This document shows positions 7,061 through 17,106 of a stretch of DNA of 64,000 nt, piece after piece. The notes beneath the pieces are model-generated. The model was not told the DNA's origin and did no database searches. It worked only from the letters and a program-made list of their open reading frames with translations. The first letter of the stretch is position 1, and each line of letters opens with the position of its first letter. Made by a program: the position numbers and the translations under genes. Origin of the DNA: Ferrovum sp. PN-J185 (GTDB lineage Bacteria; Pseudomonadota; Gammaproteobacteria; Burkholderiales; Ferrovaceae); the NCBI RefSeq assembly GCF_001581925.1, contig NZ_LQZA01000005.1:57369-121368 (forward strand), given 5' to 3'.

Positions 7061-8338
7061 TTACTCGAAAGGGCCCCATACGGGTTCATACACATCCCCT
7101 TTGGTGGTTGCCAAGGACTGGCGGCTTCGTCCATCACTACTGACAATAGCCAACTCACCTCTCTCATGAATCCTTGTGGCGTATAGAATATACTGCCCAT
7201 TAGGAGCAAAAGTAGGAGATTCATCCAAATCTGTATCAGTCATAATTTGACTGGTATTGGTACCCAAATCCATTTGCATTACATGAAATGACCCTTGATC
7301 ACGTTCAATATAAACCATCTTTCTACCATCTGGACTTAATCGTGGTGAAACACAATAAGTACTACCGTAAGTTAAACGAGTTGCATCCCCCCCATTAACT
7401 GGGATGCGGTAAATTTGAGCATTACCCCCACGATCTGAGGTGAAATAAATAGATTGCCCATCAGGGGAAAAGGTTGGTTCGGTATCTATACTTTCGCTGT
7501 AGGTAATACGCTTTGGATAGCCTCTTCCGTCTGATGGAATTAAATACATTTGAGCAATACCTTCCTTAGACAACACCACTGCTAAATATTTTCCATCAGG
7601 AGACCAGGCAGGAGCACTATTATTACCACGGTACTTAGCAACAATGACTCTTTTTCCGGTAGCTAAAGTTTGAATCACAACCATAGGCCTACCGAGCTCA
7701 AAGGTCACATAAGCAATCTTTTTTCCATCAGGTGACCAACGTGGTGAAATAATCGGCGCTTTGGCACTTAAAATAGTGATTTCATTATACCCATCACTAT
7801 CAGCAATTTTTAATGCCCTCAATTCACCTTGTTGTTCTACATAAGCTATTTTGGTACTAAAAATCCCTCTAATGCCTGTTACATCCTCATAAATCACATC
7901 TGCGATATGATGCGCCAATGCGCGATATTGGTTGGGAGTACCTGTAAAAGATAACGCTTTACGAGATACTTGACCGTTTACATCCCATAATCTAAAAGAC
8001 ACTTGGAACTGACCATTACCCGTTGAGGTCACGCTGCCATCAACCAAATATTGCGCATTACGAGACTTCCAATCAGCCCAGGCAATGTTGGGTGAATCAG
8101 GAGCGATTGGTTTCACTTCAGTGGCATCTATTACTGAAAAAATACCAGAGCGTTTCAAGTCAGCTCTTACTACATCAGTTAAGCCTTTACCTAAATTTTG
8201 TTCATCCACAAAATTTAGTACCGCTATTGGATACTGCTGGGCACCCTCTGTAGTGATATCAAGGGCAAGCTCCGCATGGGCCTCAGTAAAACATAATGCC
8301 AATACAATTAACACACAACGAAGTAGTTTATTTTTCAT
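7061..8338 (-). CDS. tolB: Tol-Pal system beta-propeller protein TolB
   Basis: 425 residues, the usual TolB length. A signal peptide ends near residue 22 (TEAHA). The N-terminal alpha/beta domain (about 25-160) carries YPIAVLNFVDE. The six-bladed propeller (about 165-425) shows repeated SPDGKKIAYVT, SPDGKYLAVV, SPDGQSIYFTSDR and SPDGRKMVYI motifs. TolB is periplasmic and exchanges between Pal and TolA. Its start overlaps the end of tolA by 11 bases. The start codon is ATG at 8338. Confidence 0.97.
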   Translation of the reverse strand: MKNKLLRCVLIVLALCFTEAHAELALDITTEGAQQYPIAVLNFVDEQNLGKGLTDVVRADLKRSGIFSVIDATEVKPIAPDSPNIAWADWKSRNAQYLVDGSVTSTGNGQFQVSFRLWDVNGQVSRKALSFTGTPNQYRALAHHIADVIYEDVTGIRGIFSTKIAYVEQQGELRALKIADSDGYNEITILSAKAPIISPRWSPDGKKIAYVTFELGRPMVVIQTLATGKRVIVAKYRGNNSAPAWSPDGKYLAVVLSKEGIAQMYLIPSDGRGYPKRITYSESIDTEPTFSPDGQSIYFTSDRGGNAQIYRIPVNGGDATRLTYGSTYCVSPRLSPDGRKMVYIERDQGSFHVMQMDLGTNTSQIMTDTDLDESPTFAPNGQYILYATRIHERGELAIVSSDGRSRQSLATTKGDVYEPVWGPFE

Positions 8339-9197
8339 GGGTAAAGTTGAGTTCCATATCTCTAAATTGTCGACGCAATTTTACGTCATTTGGCAATGGT
8401 AGTGGTTGAGATCGATCAATCCCATCCAATACCGCCTGATCATATGCTGGATTACCACTAGCATGAGTAATCACTTTATTTAAAACTGTGCCATCAGGTA
8501 AAACTGTAATTTTAACTACCGTAGTGCTTCCTTTGGGCACAGTCAAAGGGACTTTTGTATGATGTTTAATTTTAGCAATAATCGCCAATTTAAATGCATC
8601 CAATTGTACTTCTTGCTCTGCAGCCTGCTGAGCGGCGGCGGCTGCAGCTTTTTTCTCTTCTAATGCTTTAATCTTTGCTGCAGCGGCTTTTGCTTTCTGA
8701 CGCTTTTGATCATCAAGAAGTTCTTTTCTGGCTTCCTCTTGTTCTTGTTTAAGCATTTCTTTCATTTGTTTTTCATGCGCTGCTTTTTTCGCCTTTGCTT
8801 CTTCAGCTTTTTTCTTTTTCTTTAACGCAATATCACTATTTTCCTCTTTAACATCCACTTTGGGCGGCGTAGTAACTTGCTTTTGTGGCACCACTTTTTC
8901 AGGCACGGGTTTAGGCTGAGGAGGAATAGGTTTGGGTGGCTCAGGCTTAGGGGGCTCAGGTTTAGGGTGAGGCTGAGGCGGTTCAGGTTGAGGCTGAAGT
9001 GTAGGATGACGACTACCTGGCTCTTCTGGTTTTGGTAAATCAGTCCATATCTCAGCCTGGAATGTTCCGCTCACAGAACGATGCCAAGACACACCAAAGA
9101 TTAAAAATACAATAAATGCAGCATGAACCAATAAAGCCAATATCAGTGACTTGGTTTTATCTTGATCAACTGAAGAACGTGAAACTGATCGCTGCAT
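8328..9197 (-). CDS. tolA: Cell-envelope integrity protein TolA
   Basis: 289 residues from the ATG at 9197, which overlaps the tolR stop as TGATG; an in-frame TTG one codon upstream is less likely. There is one N-terminal transmembrane helix (SLILALLVHAAFIVFLIFGV), a Pro/Lys-rich segment (PKPEPPKPEPP, about 65-105) and a Lys/Ala/Glu-rich helical domain (about 125-195). The C-terminal TonB-like domain (about 200-289) contains VVKITVLPDGTV and LPLPNDVKLR. The helical domain is much shorter than in E. coli TolA (421 residues). TolA spans the periplasm and couples the TolQR motor to Pal and TolB. Confidence 0.95.
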   Translation of the reverse strand: MQRSVSRSSVDQDKTKSLILALLVHAAFIVFLIFGVSWHRSVSGTFQAEIWTDLPKPEEPGSRHPTLQPQPEPPQPHPKPEPPKPEPPKPIPPQPKPVPEKVVPQKQVTTPPKVDVKEENSDIALKKKKKAEEAKAKKAAHEKQMKEMLKQEQEEARKELLDDQKRQKAKAAAAKIKALEEKKAAAAAAQQAAEQEVQLDAFKLAIIAKIKHHTKVPLTVPKGSTTVVKITVLPDGTVLNKVITHASGNPAYDQAVLDGIDRSQPLPLPNDVKLRRQFRDMELNFTHEK

Positions 9198-9607
9198 CAA
9201 AGTGCCTTAGGAGTAGCTAGTAGACCAATATGTTTGACCTGAGCTTGTTTGAGAATATCCATCACTTTGAGAACTTCTTGGTAACGGATATTTTTGTCAG
9301 CAGCAATCACAACCGGACGATTAGCATTGGTTTTTTGCAAATCAGTAATTTTTGCAGCTAAATCTCCTCGCGCAATGGTTACCTCTCCAGAACCATCATA
9401 AATAAGGCTCACATCGCCATTGAGGTGGAGGTTGACTTGGATAGGAGTGGCAGGGGTGGCCATACTCTGCCCCACACTAGGTAAATCTATTTGCCCAGGA
9501 TTAATCATGGGGGCTGTAACCATAAAAATGATTAACAACACCAACATCACATCAATGTAGGGCACCACATTGATTTGGTTCATTAAACGACGGGGTTTAC
9601 GCAACAT
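9197..9607 (-). CDS. tolR: Proton-channel protein TolR (ExbD family)
   Basis: 136 residues, typical for TolR. A short cytoplasmic start (RKPRRLMNQINVVPYIDV) leads into the single membrane helix, which carries the conserved proton-binding Asp (VVPYIDVMLVLLIIFMV). A periplasmic dimerisation domain follows, including VVIAADKNIRYQEVLKVMD. It forms the proton-driven motor with TolQ. AAGGA lies 8 bases upstream of the ATG. It lies between tolQ (3-base gap) and tolA (overlapping codons). Confidence 0.96.
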   Translation of the reverse strand: MLRKPRRLMNQINVVPYIDVMLVLLIIFMVTAPMINPGQIDLPSVGQSMATPATPIQVNLHLNGDVSLIYDGSGEVTIARGDLAAKITDLQKTNANRPVVIAADKNIRYQEVLKVMDILKQAQVKHIGLLATPKAL

Positions 9608-9610
9608 GGA

Positions 9611-10294
9611 TTATTTTCCTTGTTGAATTTGTCGTTGCAAAATATTAGAAAATTCTTCCATAAAGCTCTCAAAACGAATGGCCAAACGATCAACTTCGTG
9701 AGCGTAACGGTTATACGCTATCACAGCAGGAATAGCAGCAAACAATCCCATGGCAGTGGTAACTAAGGCCTCTGAAATACCTGGTGCCACACTAGCTAAG
9801 GTTGCTTGACCTACGTTTGATAAACCACGAAACGCATTCATGATCCCCCATACCGTTCCAAACAAGCCTACGTAGGGACTAACTGATCCCACAGAGGCTA
9901 GAAAAGCAAGCCCATACTCAAGCATATCCATTTCTCGTTGAAAGGTGGCTTTCATGGCACGTCCCACACTACTTGTGACCATTGCTGGATCAGCATAACC
10001 TGCTTTTAAGTGACGCATAAATTCACGAAAGCCTGCTTCAAAAATCTTATCTAGAGAACCACTGTAGCGATCAGAAGAGACTCGTTGATACAGCGCATTT
10101 AAATCTTTAGCTGCCCAAAACTCTTCTTCAAATAAAGTCGTATCCTGTTTGGCACGCTTTAGCATGAACATTTTTCTAAAAATAGATGTCCAAGAAAATA
10201 GTGAAGCTAACAACAATAGCGCCATTACAATCTGTACTAACACACTGGCATTAGTTACCAGAGACATCAAAGATATATCCGTTGTTACGTTCAC
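9611..10294 (-). CDS. tolQ: Tol-Pal motor protein TolQ (MotA/ExbB family)
   Basis: 227 residues with three membrane helices. The first is near residues 15-37. The other two are in the conserved C-terminal half: EYGLAFLASVGSVSPYVGLFGTVWGIM, and ISEALVTTAMGLFAAIPAVIAYN, which holds the Thr residues lining the proton path. The start is a GTG that overlaps the ybgC stop as GTGA, which indicates translational coupling. With TolR it forms the motor that energises TolA. Confidence 0.97.
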   Translation of the reverse strand: MNVTTDISLMSLVTNASVLVQIVMALLLLASLFSWTSIFRKMFMLKRAKQDTTLFEEEFWAAKDLNALYQRVSSDRYSGSLDKIFEAGFREFMRHLKAGYADPAMVTSSVGRAMKATFQREMDMLEYGLAFLASVGSVSPYVGLFGTVWGIMNAFRGLSNVGQATLASVAPGISEALVTTAMGLFAAIPAVIAYNRYAHEVDRLAIRFESFMEEFSNILQRQIQQGK

Positions 10295-10713
10295 AGTATC
10301 ACTCCTAAAGCTTGTTTCATTGAATCGGGCACATTAATTGATTTGAAGGTTTCTGTCGAGACACTGACTACCCGCACCAATGCTCTAGATAACTCTTGTT
10401 CGCCACGCCATACTCGCTGATCAAAGGTAAGTAACCCACGGTCAAGTGATACAAGCTCTGCACCGACAGTTAATAAATCAGCTAGTATAGCAGGGGCTAA
10501 ATATTTAATTTCAATTGATCGCACAACAAATAACAATTGATGCTGTTCTTTTAGAGTATGCGGATCAAACCCTCTTTCTCTTAACCACTCAGATCGAGCA
10601 CGTTCCATAAAACGTAAATAGTTGGCGTGATAAACCACTCCACCTGCATCGGTATCTTCATAATACACACGACAGGACAGTGTTGTTATTTTATGTGTTG
10701 AATCAGTCATCAT
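10291..10713 (-). CDS. ybgC: Tol-Pal associated acyl-CoA thioesterase YbgC
   Basis: 140 residues with the 4-hydroxybenzoyl-CoA-thioesterase-type hot-dog fold. The catalytic Asp lies in VYYEDTDAGGVVYHANYLRF. YbgC hydrolyses acyl-CoA or acyl-ACP and interacts with phospholipid-synthesis enzymes in E. coli. The start overlaps the ruvB stop (TAATG) and its stop overlaps the tolQ start, so it bridges the ruv and tol groups in one transcription unit. Confidence 0.94.
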   Translation of the reverse strand: MMTDSTHKITTLSCRVYYEDTDAGGVVYHANYLRFMERARSEWLRERGFDPHTLKEQHQLLFVVRSIEIKYLAPAILADLLTVGAELVSLDRGLLTFDQRVWRGEQELSRALVRVVSVSTETFKSINVPDSMKQALGVIL

Positions 10714-11720
10714 TATTTATCCAACAGAATGCCTAAATGGTTGTAAGCCAGAGGGGTTGCCACTCGACCTCGAGGTGTGCGTTGTAAAAATCCTTGCTGT
10801 ATTAGGTAAGGTTCCAAGACATCTTCAATAGTATCTCGTGCCTCACCTAATGCTGCAGCCAAATTATCCACCCCCACAGGACCACCGGCGAACTTTTCAA
10901 TAATAAGAGTTAATAGTTTGGCATCCATGATATCTAAACCCTGCGTATCCACTTCAAGCAATGTTAATGCCTGTTGGGCAACCGACAAATCAACCACACC
11001 ACGCGCTTTAACTTCTGCAAAATCTCTCACTCGTTTTAATAAACGATTGGCAATACGTGGGGTACCGCGAGAACGACTTGCCAACTCTTTAACACTCACC
11101 TCATCAATATTCATCTGCATTAATTGAGATGATCGGCCAACAATTTTCGCTAAGTCGGTTGTATTATAAAATTCAAGGCGCGCCACAATACCAAAGCGAT
11201 CACGTAACGGATTAGTTAACATACCAGCGCGCGTTGTCGCTCCTACTAGGGTAAAGGGAGGTAAATCAATTTTTACAGAACGGGCTGCAGGTCCTTCACC
11301 GATCATAATATCAATTTGATAGTCTTCCATTGCAGGATATAGGATCTCTTCCACCACAGGACTTAAGCGGTGAATTTCATCTATAAATAATACATCCCCC
11401 GCTTCCAAATTAGTCAACAAAGCGGCCAAGTCCCCAGCTCTCTCTAAAACAGGGCCAGAAGTTTGTCTTAACTGCACGCCCATTTCATGAGCAATAATAT
11501 GTGCAAGAGTGGTTTTCCCCAGACCAGGTGGGCCAAACAACAAGGTATGATCGAGTGCTTCCCCCCTTAATTTAGCCGCCTCTATAAAAATAGAGAGTTG
11601 CTCACGAACCTTGTGCTGACCAATATAATCATTGAGCTGTTTTGGGCGTAGAGCGCGATCAAGCATGTCCTCATCACGCGACTGACTTTTTGCATCTAAC
11701 AATCGTTCTGATTCAATCAC
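10713..11720 (-). CDS. ruvB: Holliday junction branch-migration motor RuvB
   Basis: 335 residues, normal length. The AAA+ domain shows Walker [10 protein letters not shown], Walker B DEIHR, sensor 1 (ATTRAGML) and the Arg finger in PLRDRFG. The C-terminal winged helix ends with [13 protein letters not shown]. RuvB hexamers drive branch migration with RuvA. It overlaps ruvA by 4 bases (ATGA type). Confidence 0.98.
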   Translation of the reverse strand: MIESERLLDAKSQSRDEDMLDRALRPKQLNDYIGQHKVREQLSIFIEAAKLRGEALDHTLLFGPPGLGKTTLAHIIAHEMGVQLRQTSGPVLERAGDLAALLTNLEAGDVLFIDEIHRLSPVVEEILYPAMEDYQIDIMIGEGPAARSVKIDLPPFTLVGATTRAGMLTNPLRDRFGIVARLEFYNTTDLAKIVGRSSQLMQMNIDEVSVKELASRSRGTPRIANRLLKRVRDFAEVKARGVVDLSVAQQALTLLEVDTQGLDIMDAKLLTLIIEKFAGGPVGVDNLAAALGEARDTIEDVLEPYLIQQGFLQRTPRGRVATPLAYNHLGILLDK

Positions 11721-12325
11721 CGTGTGCCTCCTGTGCGCATTAACAATTTAAGCGTCGCTCGAATTCCCTCTTCAACAGAAGATACATCGTTAACCTGTTC
11801 GATAACTTTGGTCGCTTCCCGCTCTTGATAACCTAAAGCCAATAAAGCCTCAATAACTTCGTCTTTAACAGAGGGCGTGTATATGGTAGGGGATGCTGTT
11901 AACTCAGCAAATTTCACTACACTTTGCTTAAGTTCTAGCATTAAGCGCTCAGCTGTTTTCTTGCCCACTCCAGGAATATGCGTCAGTCTCACATGATCTT
12001 GCGTTAAAATTGCTCGATGCAACTCTTCAACGGAAAGACCTGAGAGTACGCTCAAAGCCAGTTTGGGCCCTACTCCAGTAATTTTTAATAACTGTCGAAA
12101 CCATTGACGCTCAAGATCAGTATAAAAACCATATAATAATTGGGCATCTTCCCGCACCACGTGATGAATAAGTAAGGTAACACTTTGATTAAGTGGTGGC
12201 AGTTGATAGAAGGTACTCATGGGTACATCAACTTCGTATCCCACTCCCGCCACATCAATCATTATTTGTGGTGGCTTAGTCTCAATCAGAACCCCTTGCA
12301 GACGGCCAATCATTGTTTCACCCAT
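11717..12325 (-). CDS. ruvA: Holliday junction DNA-binding protein RuvA
   Basis: 202 residues from a start that overlaps the ruvC end by 16 bases; an internal ATG five codons on (MIGRLQG) is the more usual N-terminus and is likely the true start (12313). The OB-fold domain ([13 protein letters not shown]), tandem helix-hairpin-helix motifs ([16 protein letters not shown] and [19 protein letters not shown]) and the C-terminal RuvB-contacting domain ([15 protein letters not shown]) are all present. Confidence 0.97.
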   Translation of the reverse strand: MGETMIGRLQGVLIETKPPQIMIDVAGVGYEVDVPMSTFYQLPPLNQSVTLLIHHVVREDAQLLYGFYTDLERQWFRQLLKITGVGPKLALSVLSGLSVEELHRAILTQDHVRLTHIPGVGKKTAERLMLELKQSVVKFAELTASPTIYTPSVKDEVIEALLALGYQEREATKVIEQVNDVSSVEEGIRATLKLLMRTGGTR

Positions 12326-12837
12326 CGACCATGACGCCAGCTCATGCCTTGTAAACGATTAGGAAGTGTTGGGTTAGCTTGTTCATGAGCATGTCTGATA
12401 GCGCAAGCCAAGGCGTCAGCAGGATCAGTCGCAGGTCGTTTGGGCAATTGTAATAGTCGCATAACCATTTCTTGAATTTGTGCTTTTTGGGCGTGGCCAT
12501 AGCCTACCACCCCTTGTTTAATTTGTAACGCAGTGTATTCAGCAACAGGGAGGTGATGATGAACCGCCGCAGCAATAGCCACCCCTCTGGCCTGCCCTAA
12601 CAATAACGTTGATTTTGGATTAATGTTGACAAACACACTTTCAATTGCCACCTGATGAGGTTGATATTCCTCAATAACCTGACACACTCCTTCGAAAATA
12701 ACTTTTAGTCGTTCAGGTAGCGTGTCAGTAACCGTTTTTATAGTACCGCTAGCAACATAGGTCATGTGTGATCGTTGTTGATCGATCACACCAAAACCTG
12801 TGTTTCTCAAACCAGGATCAAGTCCTAAAATACGAAT
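12310..12837 (-). CDS. ruvC: Holliday junction resolvase RuvC, apparently starting at ATT
   Basis: Starting at ATT 12837 gives 175 residues, the normal length, beginning (M)[19 protein letters not shown] with catalytic Asp7 at the standard position. The frame upstream is closed by a TGA and holds no ATG, GTG or TTG. The first standard start in frame is a TTG at 12810, which would delete the first nine residues including the essential Asp. AGGGGAG lies 8 bases before the ATT, ideal spacing. The other acidic catalytic residues (Glu in IESVF, and TDPADALA near the C-terminus) are present. Either ATT initiates, as known for infC, or the base is a sequencing error for ATG. It follows yebC by 17 bases. 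Confidence 0.93.
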   Translation of the reverse strand: MRILGLDPGLRNTGFGVIDQQRSHMTYVASGTIKTVTDTLPERLKVIFEGVCQVIEEYQPHQVAIESVFVNINPKSTLLLGQARGVAIAAAVHHHLPVAEYTALQIKQGVVGYGHAQKAQIQEMVMRLLQLPKRPATDPADALACAIRHAHEQANPTLPNRLQGMSWRHGRWVKQ

Positions 12838-12854
12838 CGGGTTTTCTCCCCTTG

Positions 12855-13583
12855 TTATTCATCAACGATCACAGCCGTCGTATAGACAGCCTGAACATCA
12901 TCCAAATTCTCAAGTGCATCGAGTAATTTTTGCATTTTAACTGCATCATCACCGGTTAATTCCGTTTCATTTGCGGGTTTCATCGTGACTTCAGCAAACT
13001 CTGCAGTAATACCTGCCTTTTCTAACGCGCCTTTGATCTGTGAAAACTCATATGGCGGAGTAATCACCTCAATACTTCCATCATCATTAGTCACTACATC
13101 TAGCGCACCTGTATCAAGAGCAATTTCCATAACGAGATTTTCATCCGTACCTGGAGCATACATTAACTGCCCACAATGAGTAAAAAGGAAAGCAACTGAT
13201 CCATCTGTACCCAAGTTACCACCGTGTTTAGTGAAAGCATGACGTACATCAGCAACAGTTCTAACTCGATTATCTGTTAAGCAGTCCACCATGACTGCAG
13301 CACCATTAATTCCGTATCCTTCGTAGCGTACCTCTTCATAATTGACGCCTTCTAAATCACCAGAGCCGCGCTTAATTGCTCGCTCAATGGTGTCTTTCGG
13401 CATGTTTTGGTCATAGGCTTTATCCACAGCCAAACGTAACCTAGGGTTAGTAGATAAGTCTCCTCCACCTAACCGTGCTGCAACCGTAATCTCTTTAATT
13501 AGACGTGTAAAAATTTTGCCACGTTTTGCATCTGCCGCTGCTTTTTTATGCTTAATATTGGCCCATTTAGAATGTCCTGCCAC
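12855..13583 (-). CDS. yebC: YebC/PmpR-family DNA-binding regulator or translation factor
   Basis: About 242 residues from a GTG at 13583, which yields the family's usual N-terminus ([22 protein letters not shown]). An ATG four codons upstream (13595) is an alternative without a clear ribosome site. The three-domain YebC fold is evident, with the basic first domain, [19 protein letters not shown] and the [20 protein letters not shown] signature. YebC proteins are described as transcriptional regulators and, more recently, as helping ribosomes at difficult proline stretches. It heads the yebC-ruvCAB group, a common arrangement. Confidence 0.95.
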   Translation of the reverse strand: MAGHSKWANIKHKKAAADAKRGKIFTRLIKEITVAARLGGGDLSTNPRLRLAVDKAYDQNMPKDTIERAIKRGSGDLEGVNYEEVRYEGYGINGAAVMVDCLTDNRVRTVADVRHAFTKHGGNLGTDGSVAFLFTHCGQLMYAPGTDENLVMEIALDTGALDVVTNDDGSIEVITPPYEFSQIKGALEKAGITAEFAEVTMKPANETELTGDDAVKMQKLLDALENLDDVQAVYTTAVIVDE

Positions 13584-13714
13584 AATTGCCACCATCTAAA
13601 ATATCAAAACAGTATTTTAACATGGATGTTCAATTTGACACCCTGTTAAAAAACTCTAAACGCTTTTCCTGTGATACCATGCCACAATAAATAACTAATT
13701 CGTGACAGTTTATT

Positions 13715-14287
13715 ATGAGTGGCGAAAGACGCAATCAAATTCTCCAAGCGCTAGCTAGTATTTTAGAGCAACCCCTGCTAGCTAAAACCACCACAGCATA
13801 TTTAGCTGAAAAACTAAATTTGTCTGAAGCGGCACTCTATAGACACTTTGCCAGTAAAGCACAAATGTTTGAAGGGTTAATTGAGTTTATTGAAGAAACA
13901 CTCTTTACCCGCATGAATCGAATCATTGAAGAGCAGCCTCAGCCACTCAATCAAATTGAATCCATTCTGACTTTACTGCTCGCATTTGCTGAAAAAAACC
14001 CTGGTATGACACGGGTATTAATTGGTGACGCTCTGGTTCATGAGAACGATCGCTTACAAGTACGCGTTAATCAAGTTCATGACCGAATAGAGGCCACACT
14101 AAGACAGGCGATACGATTACGCTTTACTGAACTTAACCAATTGACTACTCCACAACCCTCAATTCATGCCAACACATTAATGTGTATTATTATTGGCCGT
14201 TGGCATCAATTCGCCAAAACAGGATTCAAACGTCGACCTCTTGAAGGATGGGATGAACAGTGGCGACAACTAAATAGAATTCTTTAA
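13715..14287 (+). CDS. slmA: Nucleoid occlusion factor SlmA (TetR family)
   Basis: 190 residues (E. coli 198). An N-terminal TetR helix-turn-helix (AYLAEKLNLSEAALYRHFAS, about 26-50) is followed by the SlmA-specific KAQMFEGLIEFIEETLFTRMNRI. SlmA binds chromosomal sites and blocks FtsZ ring assembly over the nucleoid. It is transcribed away from yebC, from a 119- to 131-base shared gap, and ends before a bidirectional terminator facing dksA. Confidence 0.94.
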   Translation: MSGERRNQILQALASILEQPLLAKTTTAYLAEKLNLSEAALYRHFASKAQMFEGLIEFIEETLFTRMNRIIEEQPQPLNQIESILTLLLAFAEKNPGMTRVLIGDALVHENDRLQVRVNQVHDRIEATLRQAIRLRFTELNQLTTPQPSIHANTLMCIIIGRWHQFAKTGFKRRPLEGWDEQWRQLNRIL

Positions 14288-14327
14288 ACCAAATTAGTTT
14301 AACCATTATCCGACTTCGATGACCAAT

Positions 14328-14360
14328 AAAAAACCCTGCTTAAATTAGACAGGGTTTTTT
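14328..14360. terminator. Bidirectional Rho-independent terminator between slmA and dksA
   Basis: AAAAAACCCTG pairs with CAGGGTTTTTT around an 11-base loop. Both strands end in a U-run, so it serves the rightward slmA and the leftward dksA transcripts. Confidence 0.85.
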
Positions 14361-14387
14361 ATTTAGTACAACAAAGAAAGCCAGTAA

Positions 14388-14807
14388 CTATTTGGCAACT
14401 TGACGTTCACGCATTTCTTCAAGCTGTTTACAGTCAATACATAAACTTGCCGTGGGACGAGCCTGTAAGCGATTCAAACCAATTTCCACCCCGCAACTGG
14501 CGCAGTAACCATAATCTCCTGCTTCAATTTTAGCGATGGTTTCATCGATTTTTTTAATCAATTTACGCTCTCTATCACGGTTACGTAACTCTAAGGCCAT
14601 GTCGGATTCTTGACTAGCACGGTCATTAGGATCAGCAAACACAGTGGCCTCATCCTGCATGGTATGAACCGTACGATCAATATCCTGACTCAACTCAGAT
14701 TTCCAGTCCTCAAGGAGAGCCTGGAAATGCTCAAGCTGCTTTTTGTTCATGTAGCTTTCGCCCTTTTTGGGTACGTAGGGCTTAAATTGTTTTAATGTTT
14801 CAGCCAT
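14388..14807 (-). CDS. dksA: RNA polymerase-binding transcription factor DksA
   Basis: 139 residues. A coiled coil (about 25-98) carries the tip motif DPNDRASQE at 59-67, the part that reaches the RNA polymerase secondary channel. A four-Cys zinc finger (Cys102, 105, 123, 126 in YCASCG and CIDCKQLEE) and a C-terminal helix follow. DksA works with ppGpp to retune transcription, notably of rRNA operons such as the one at the right end of this window. The gene follows pnp and is closed by the shared terminator. Confidence 0.96.
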   Translation of the reverse strand: MAETLKQFKPYVPKKGESYMNKKQLEHFQALLEDWKSELSQDIDRTVHTMQDEATVFADPNDRASQESDMALELRNRDRERKLIKKIDETIAKIEAGDYGYCASCGVEIGLNRLQARPTASLCIDCKQLEEMRERQVAK

Positions 14808-14864
14808 AACCTTGAACTCATTTTTATGTTAATCAAGTTAACTCACTATTCTAAAGAATTAGTC

Positions 14865-14891
14865 TAACACAGCAAATTGAAAGCTGTGTTA
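14865..14891 (-). other. Hairpin overlapping the pnp stop codon
   Basis: A perfect 9-base stem, TAACACAGC with GCTGTGTTA, around a 9-base loop; the pnp TAA lies in it. No U-run follows on the minus strand, so it looks like a 3'-end stabiliser or RNase site rather than an intrinsic terminator. Confidence 0.45.
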
Positions 14892-17012
14892 CACCCCTTC
14901 TTCTTGAGTAGGCTCTGGTGCAACAGGAGGTTCCACCAATGCCTTCATACTCAAGCGCAAGCGTCCCTTCTCATCAGCCTCTAGTACTTTCACTTTAACC
15001 TGCTGTCCTTCTTTCAAGTAATCACCCACTGCATTAACACGCTCGTGAGCAATTTGAGAAATATGCAACAAACCATCGCGTCCTGGTAATACACTGACTA
15101 TAGCACCAAAATCTAACAACTTAAGAACAGTCCCTTCATATACATGACCCACTTCTACTTCCGCTGTTAAATCTTGAATACGTTTTTTCGCTAACTCACC
15201 TGCTTCACCATTTACACAGGCGATACTAACAGTACCATCATCCTGAATCTCAATAGTGGTTCCAGTCTCTTCTGTTAGAGCACGAATCACTGCCCCGCCC
15301 TTACCAATCACATCACGAATTTTTTCTGGATTGATTTTCATGGTAATGATACGTGGTGCAAAACTAGATAACTCCTCACGCACACTGGGTACAGCTTGCT
15401 TCATAATGCCTAAAATGTGCATACGTGCTTCCTTAGCTTGCGCTAGGGCCACTTGCATGATCTCTTTGGTAATACCGGTGATTTTGATATCCATTTGCAG
15501 GGCTGTGACACCACTATCCGTTCCTGCTACTTTAAAATCCATATCACCTAAGTGATCTTCATCGCCCAAGATATCTGTTAATACAGCAAAACGATTGCCT
15601 TCTTTAATCAAACCCATGGCTACACCAGCTGTATGCGCTTTAACAGGAACGCCTGCATCCATTAATGCAAGGGAGCCACCGCATACTGAGGCCATAGAAC
15701 TTGAACCATTTGATTCGGTGATTTCTGACACCACGCGCATGGTATAGGAGAAATCTTCAGGTTTAGGTAGCGTTGCCACAAGAGCGCGTTTTGCGAGACG
15801 ACCATGTCCAATTTCACGACGCTTAGGACTACCCACACGTCCTGTTTCTCCAGTGGAGTAAGGTGGGAAGTTATAATGCAACATAAAACGTTCTTTATAT
15901 TCACCTTGAACGGCATCGATAATTTGTTCATCTTTGGCGGTCCCAAGGGTAGCAATAACTAAAGCTTGTGTTTCTCCACGGGTAAATAAAGCTGAGCCGT
16001 GGGTACGAGGTAACACTCCAACACGTACAGTAATTGGACGAACAGTTCTGGTATCACGTCCATCGATACGTGGTTCACCATCTAAAATCTGACCGCGCAC
16101 GATACGCGCTTCAAGATCACCAAACAATGTTTTAATACGGTTTTCGGTATCAGCATCAGCACCTTCTGCTAACAATGCTGTTAAAGCCTTTTCACGTAAC
16201 TCGCCAATTCTCGTGTTTCTCTCTTGCTTTGCGCGGATACGATAAGCTACTCTCAAGTCTTCTTTAACCAAAGCCTCTAACTGACTAATTAGTGCTTCAT
16301 CTTTTGGTGCCGCTTGCCAATCCCAATCATCACGACCAGCCTCTTGAGCCAACTCATTAATTGCTTGGATTGCTGCCTGCATTTGTTCATGACCAAATAC
16401 CACTGCACCTAACATCACATCTTCCGGTAATTCATTGGCTTCTGACTCAACCATCAAAACAGCATCTTTAGTCCCTGCTACAACCAAGTCCATTTGTGAC
16501 TGAGGTAATTCGCTAGCTAATGGGTTTAGCACATACTGGCCATTGATATAACCGACACGGGCGGCACCAATAGGTCCATTAAATGGAATACCTGCTAGAG
16601 CCACAGCAGCAGAGGCACCAATCATGGAAGGAATATCGGGATCAATTTCATTGTTACTGGACATTACAGTAGCAATAATCTGCACTTCGTTATAAAACCC
16701 TTCTGGAAACAAGGGACGCAATGGACGATCAATTAAACGTGATGTCAGCGTTTCTTTTTCTGTTGGACGTCCTTCGCGCTTAAAGAAGCCACCAGGAATT
16801 CTACCGCCTGCATAAAAGCGCTCTTGATAGTCAACTGTTAAAGGGAAAAAATCTTGACCAGGTTTAGCTGATTTTTGTGCAACACAAGTAACAAGTACCA
16901 CTGTATCGTCTACGCTGATCATCACAGCGCCATCGGCTTGGCGAGCAATCTCACCTGTTTCAAGTGTTACCTGATGACGACCCCACTGAAATGTTTTTGT
17001 GACTTTATTCAC
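14889..17012 (-). CDS. pnp: Polynucleotide phosphorylase
   Basis: 707 residues, full length. Two RNase PH-like domains (first about 1-215; second about 300-550, with [20 protein letters not shown] and [15 protein letters not shown]) flank an alpha-helical domain. A KH domain ([18 protein letters not shown]) and an S1 domain ([18 protein letters not shown]) come at the C-terminus. It degrades RNA 3' to 5' with phosphate and is a degradosome component. The start is a GTG, 8 bases after a perfect AGGAGG. It follows rpsO in the conserved rpsO-pnp order. Confidence 0.98.
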   Translation of the reverse strand: MNKVTKTFQWGRHQVTLETGEIARQADGAVMISVDDTVVLVTCVAQKSAKPGQDFFPLTVDYQERFYAGGRIPGGFFKREGRPTEKETLTSRLIDRPLRPLFPEGFYNEVQIIATVMSSNNEIDPDIPSMIGASAAVALAGIPFNGPIGAARVGYINGQYVLNPLASELPQSQMDLVVAGTKDAVLMVESEANELPEDVMLGAVVFGHEQMQAAIQAINELAQEAGRDDWDWQAAPKDEALISQLEALVKEDLRVAYRIRAKQERNTRIGELREKALTALLAEGADADTENRIKTLFGDLEARIVRGQILDGEPRIDGRDTRTVRPITVRVGVLPRTHGSALFTRGETQALVIATLGTAKDEQIIDAVQGEYKERFMLHYNFPPYSTGETGRVGSPKRREIGHGRLAKRALVATLPKPEDFSYTMRVVSEITESNGSSSMASVCGGSLALMDAGVPVKAHTAGVAMGLIKEGNRFAVLTDILGDEDHLGDMDFKVAGTDSGVTALQMDIKITGITKEIMQVALAQAKEARMHILGIMKQAVPSVREELSSFAPRIITMKINPEKIRDVIGKGGAVIRALTEETGTTIEIQDDGTVSIACVNGEAGELAKKRIQDLTAEVEVGHVYEGTVLKLLDFGAIVSVLPGRDGLLHISQIAHERVNAVGDYLKEGQQVKVKVLEADEKGRLRLSMKALVEPPVAPEPTQEEGV

Positions 17013-17045
17013 AGGACAATCCTCCTGAATGCTGAATTAAAATTA

Positions 17046-17081
17046 AAACGCGGTGTACCTTAGTGAGGCAACACCGCGTTT
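17046..17081 (-). terminator. Hairpin/terminator between rpsO and pnp
   Basis: An 11-base stem (AAACGCGGTGT with ACACCGCGTTT) and a 14-base loop, followed on the minus strand by TTTTAATTTTAATT, which includes the distal part of the stem. It fits a leaky rpsO terminator. In E. coli the same gap carries a terminator plus the RNase III site used for pnp autoregulation. Confidence 0.7.
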
Positions 17082-17106
17082 ATCAATGATTGGGAAAGAA
17101 TCCCAA

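Noticed and set aside
7012..7224. A 70-codon minus-strand frame at the tolB 3' end
   Set aside because: It overlaps tolB in another frame; the short hydrophobic start is a by-product of the tolB sequence.
8939..9005. Repetitive Pro/Lys/Glu-coding tract as a possible repeat element or CRISPR
   Set aside because: It is the Pro-rich segment of TolA; units are short and irregular.
12310..12810. ruvC with a TTG start at 12810
   Set aside because: It would remove the catalytic Asp7 and the first strand of the RNase H-like fold.
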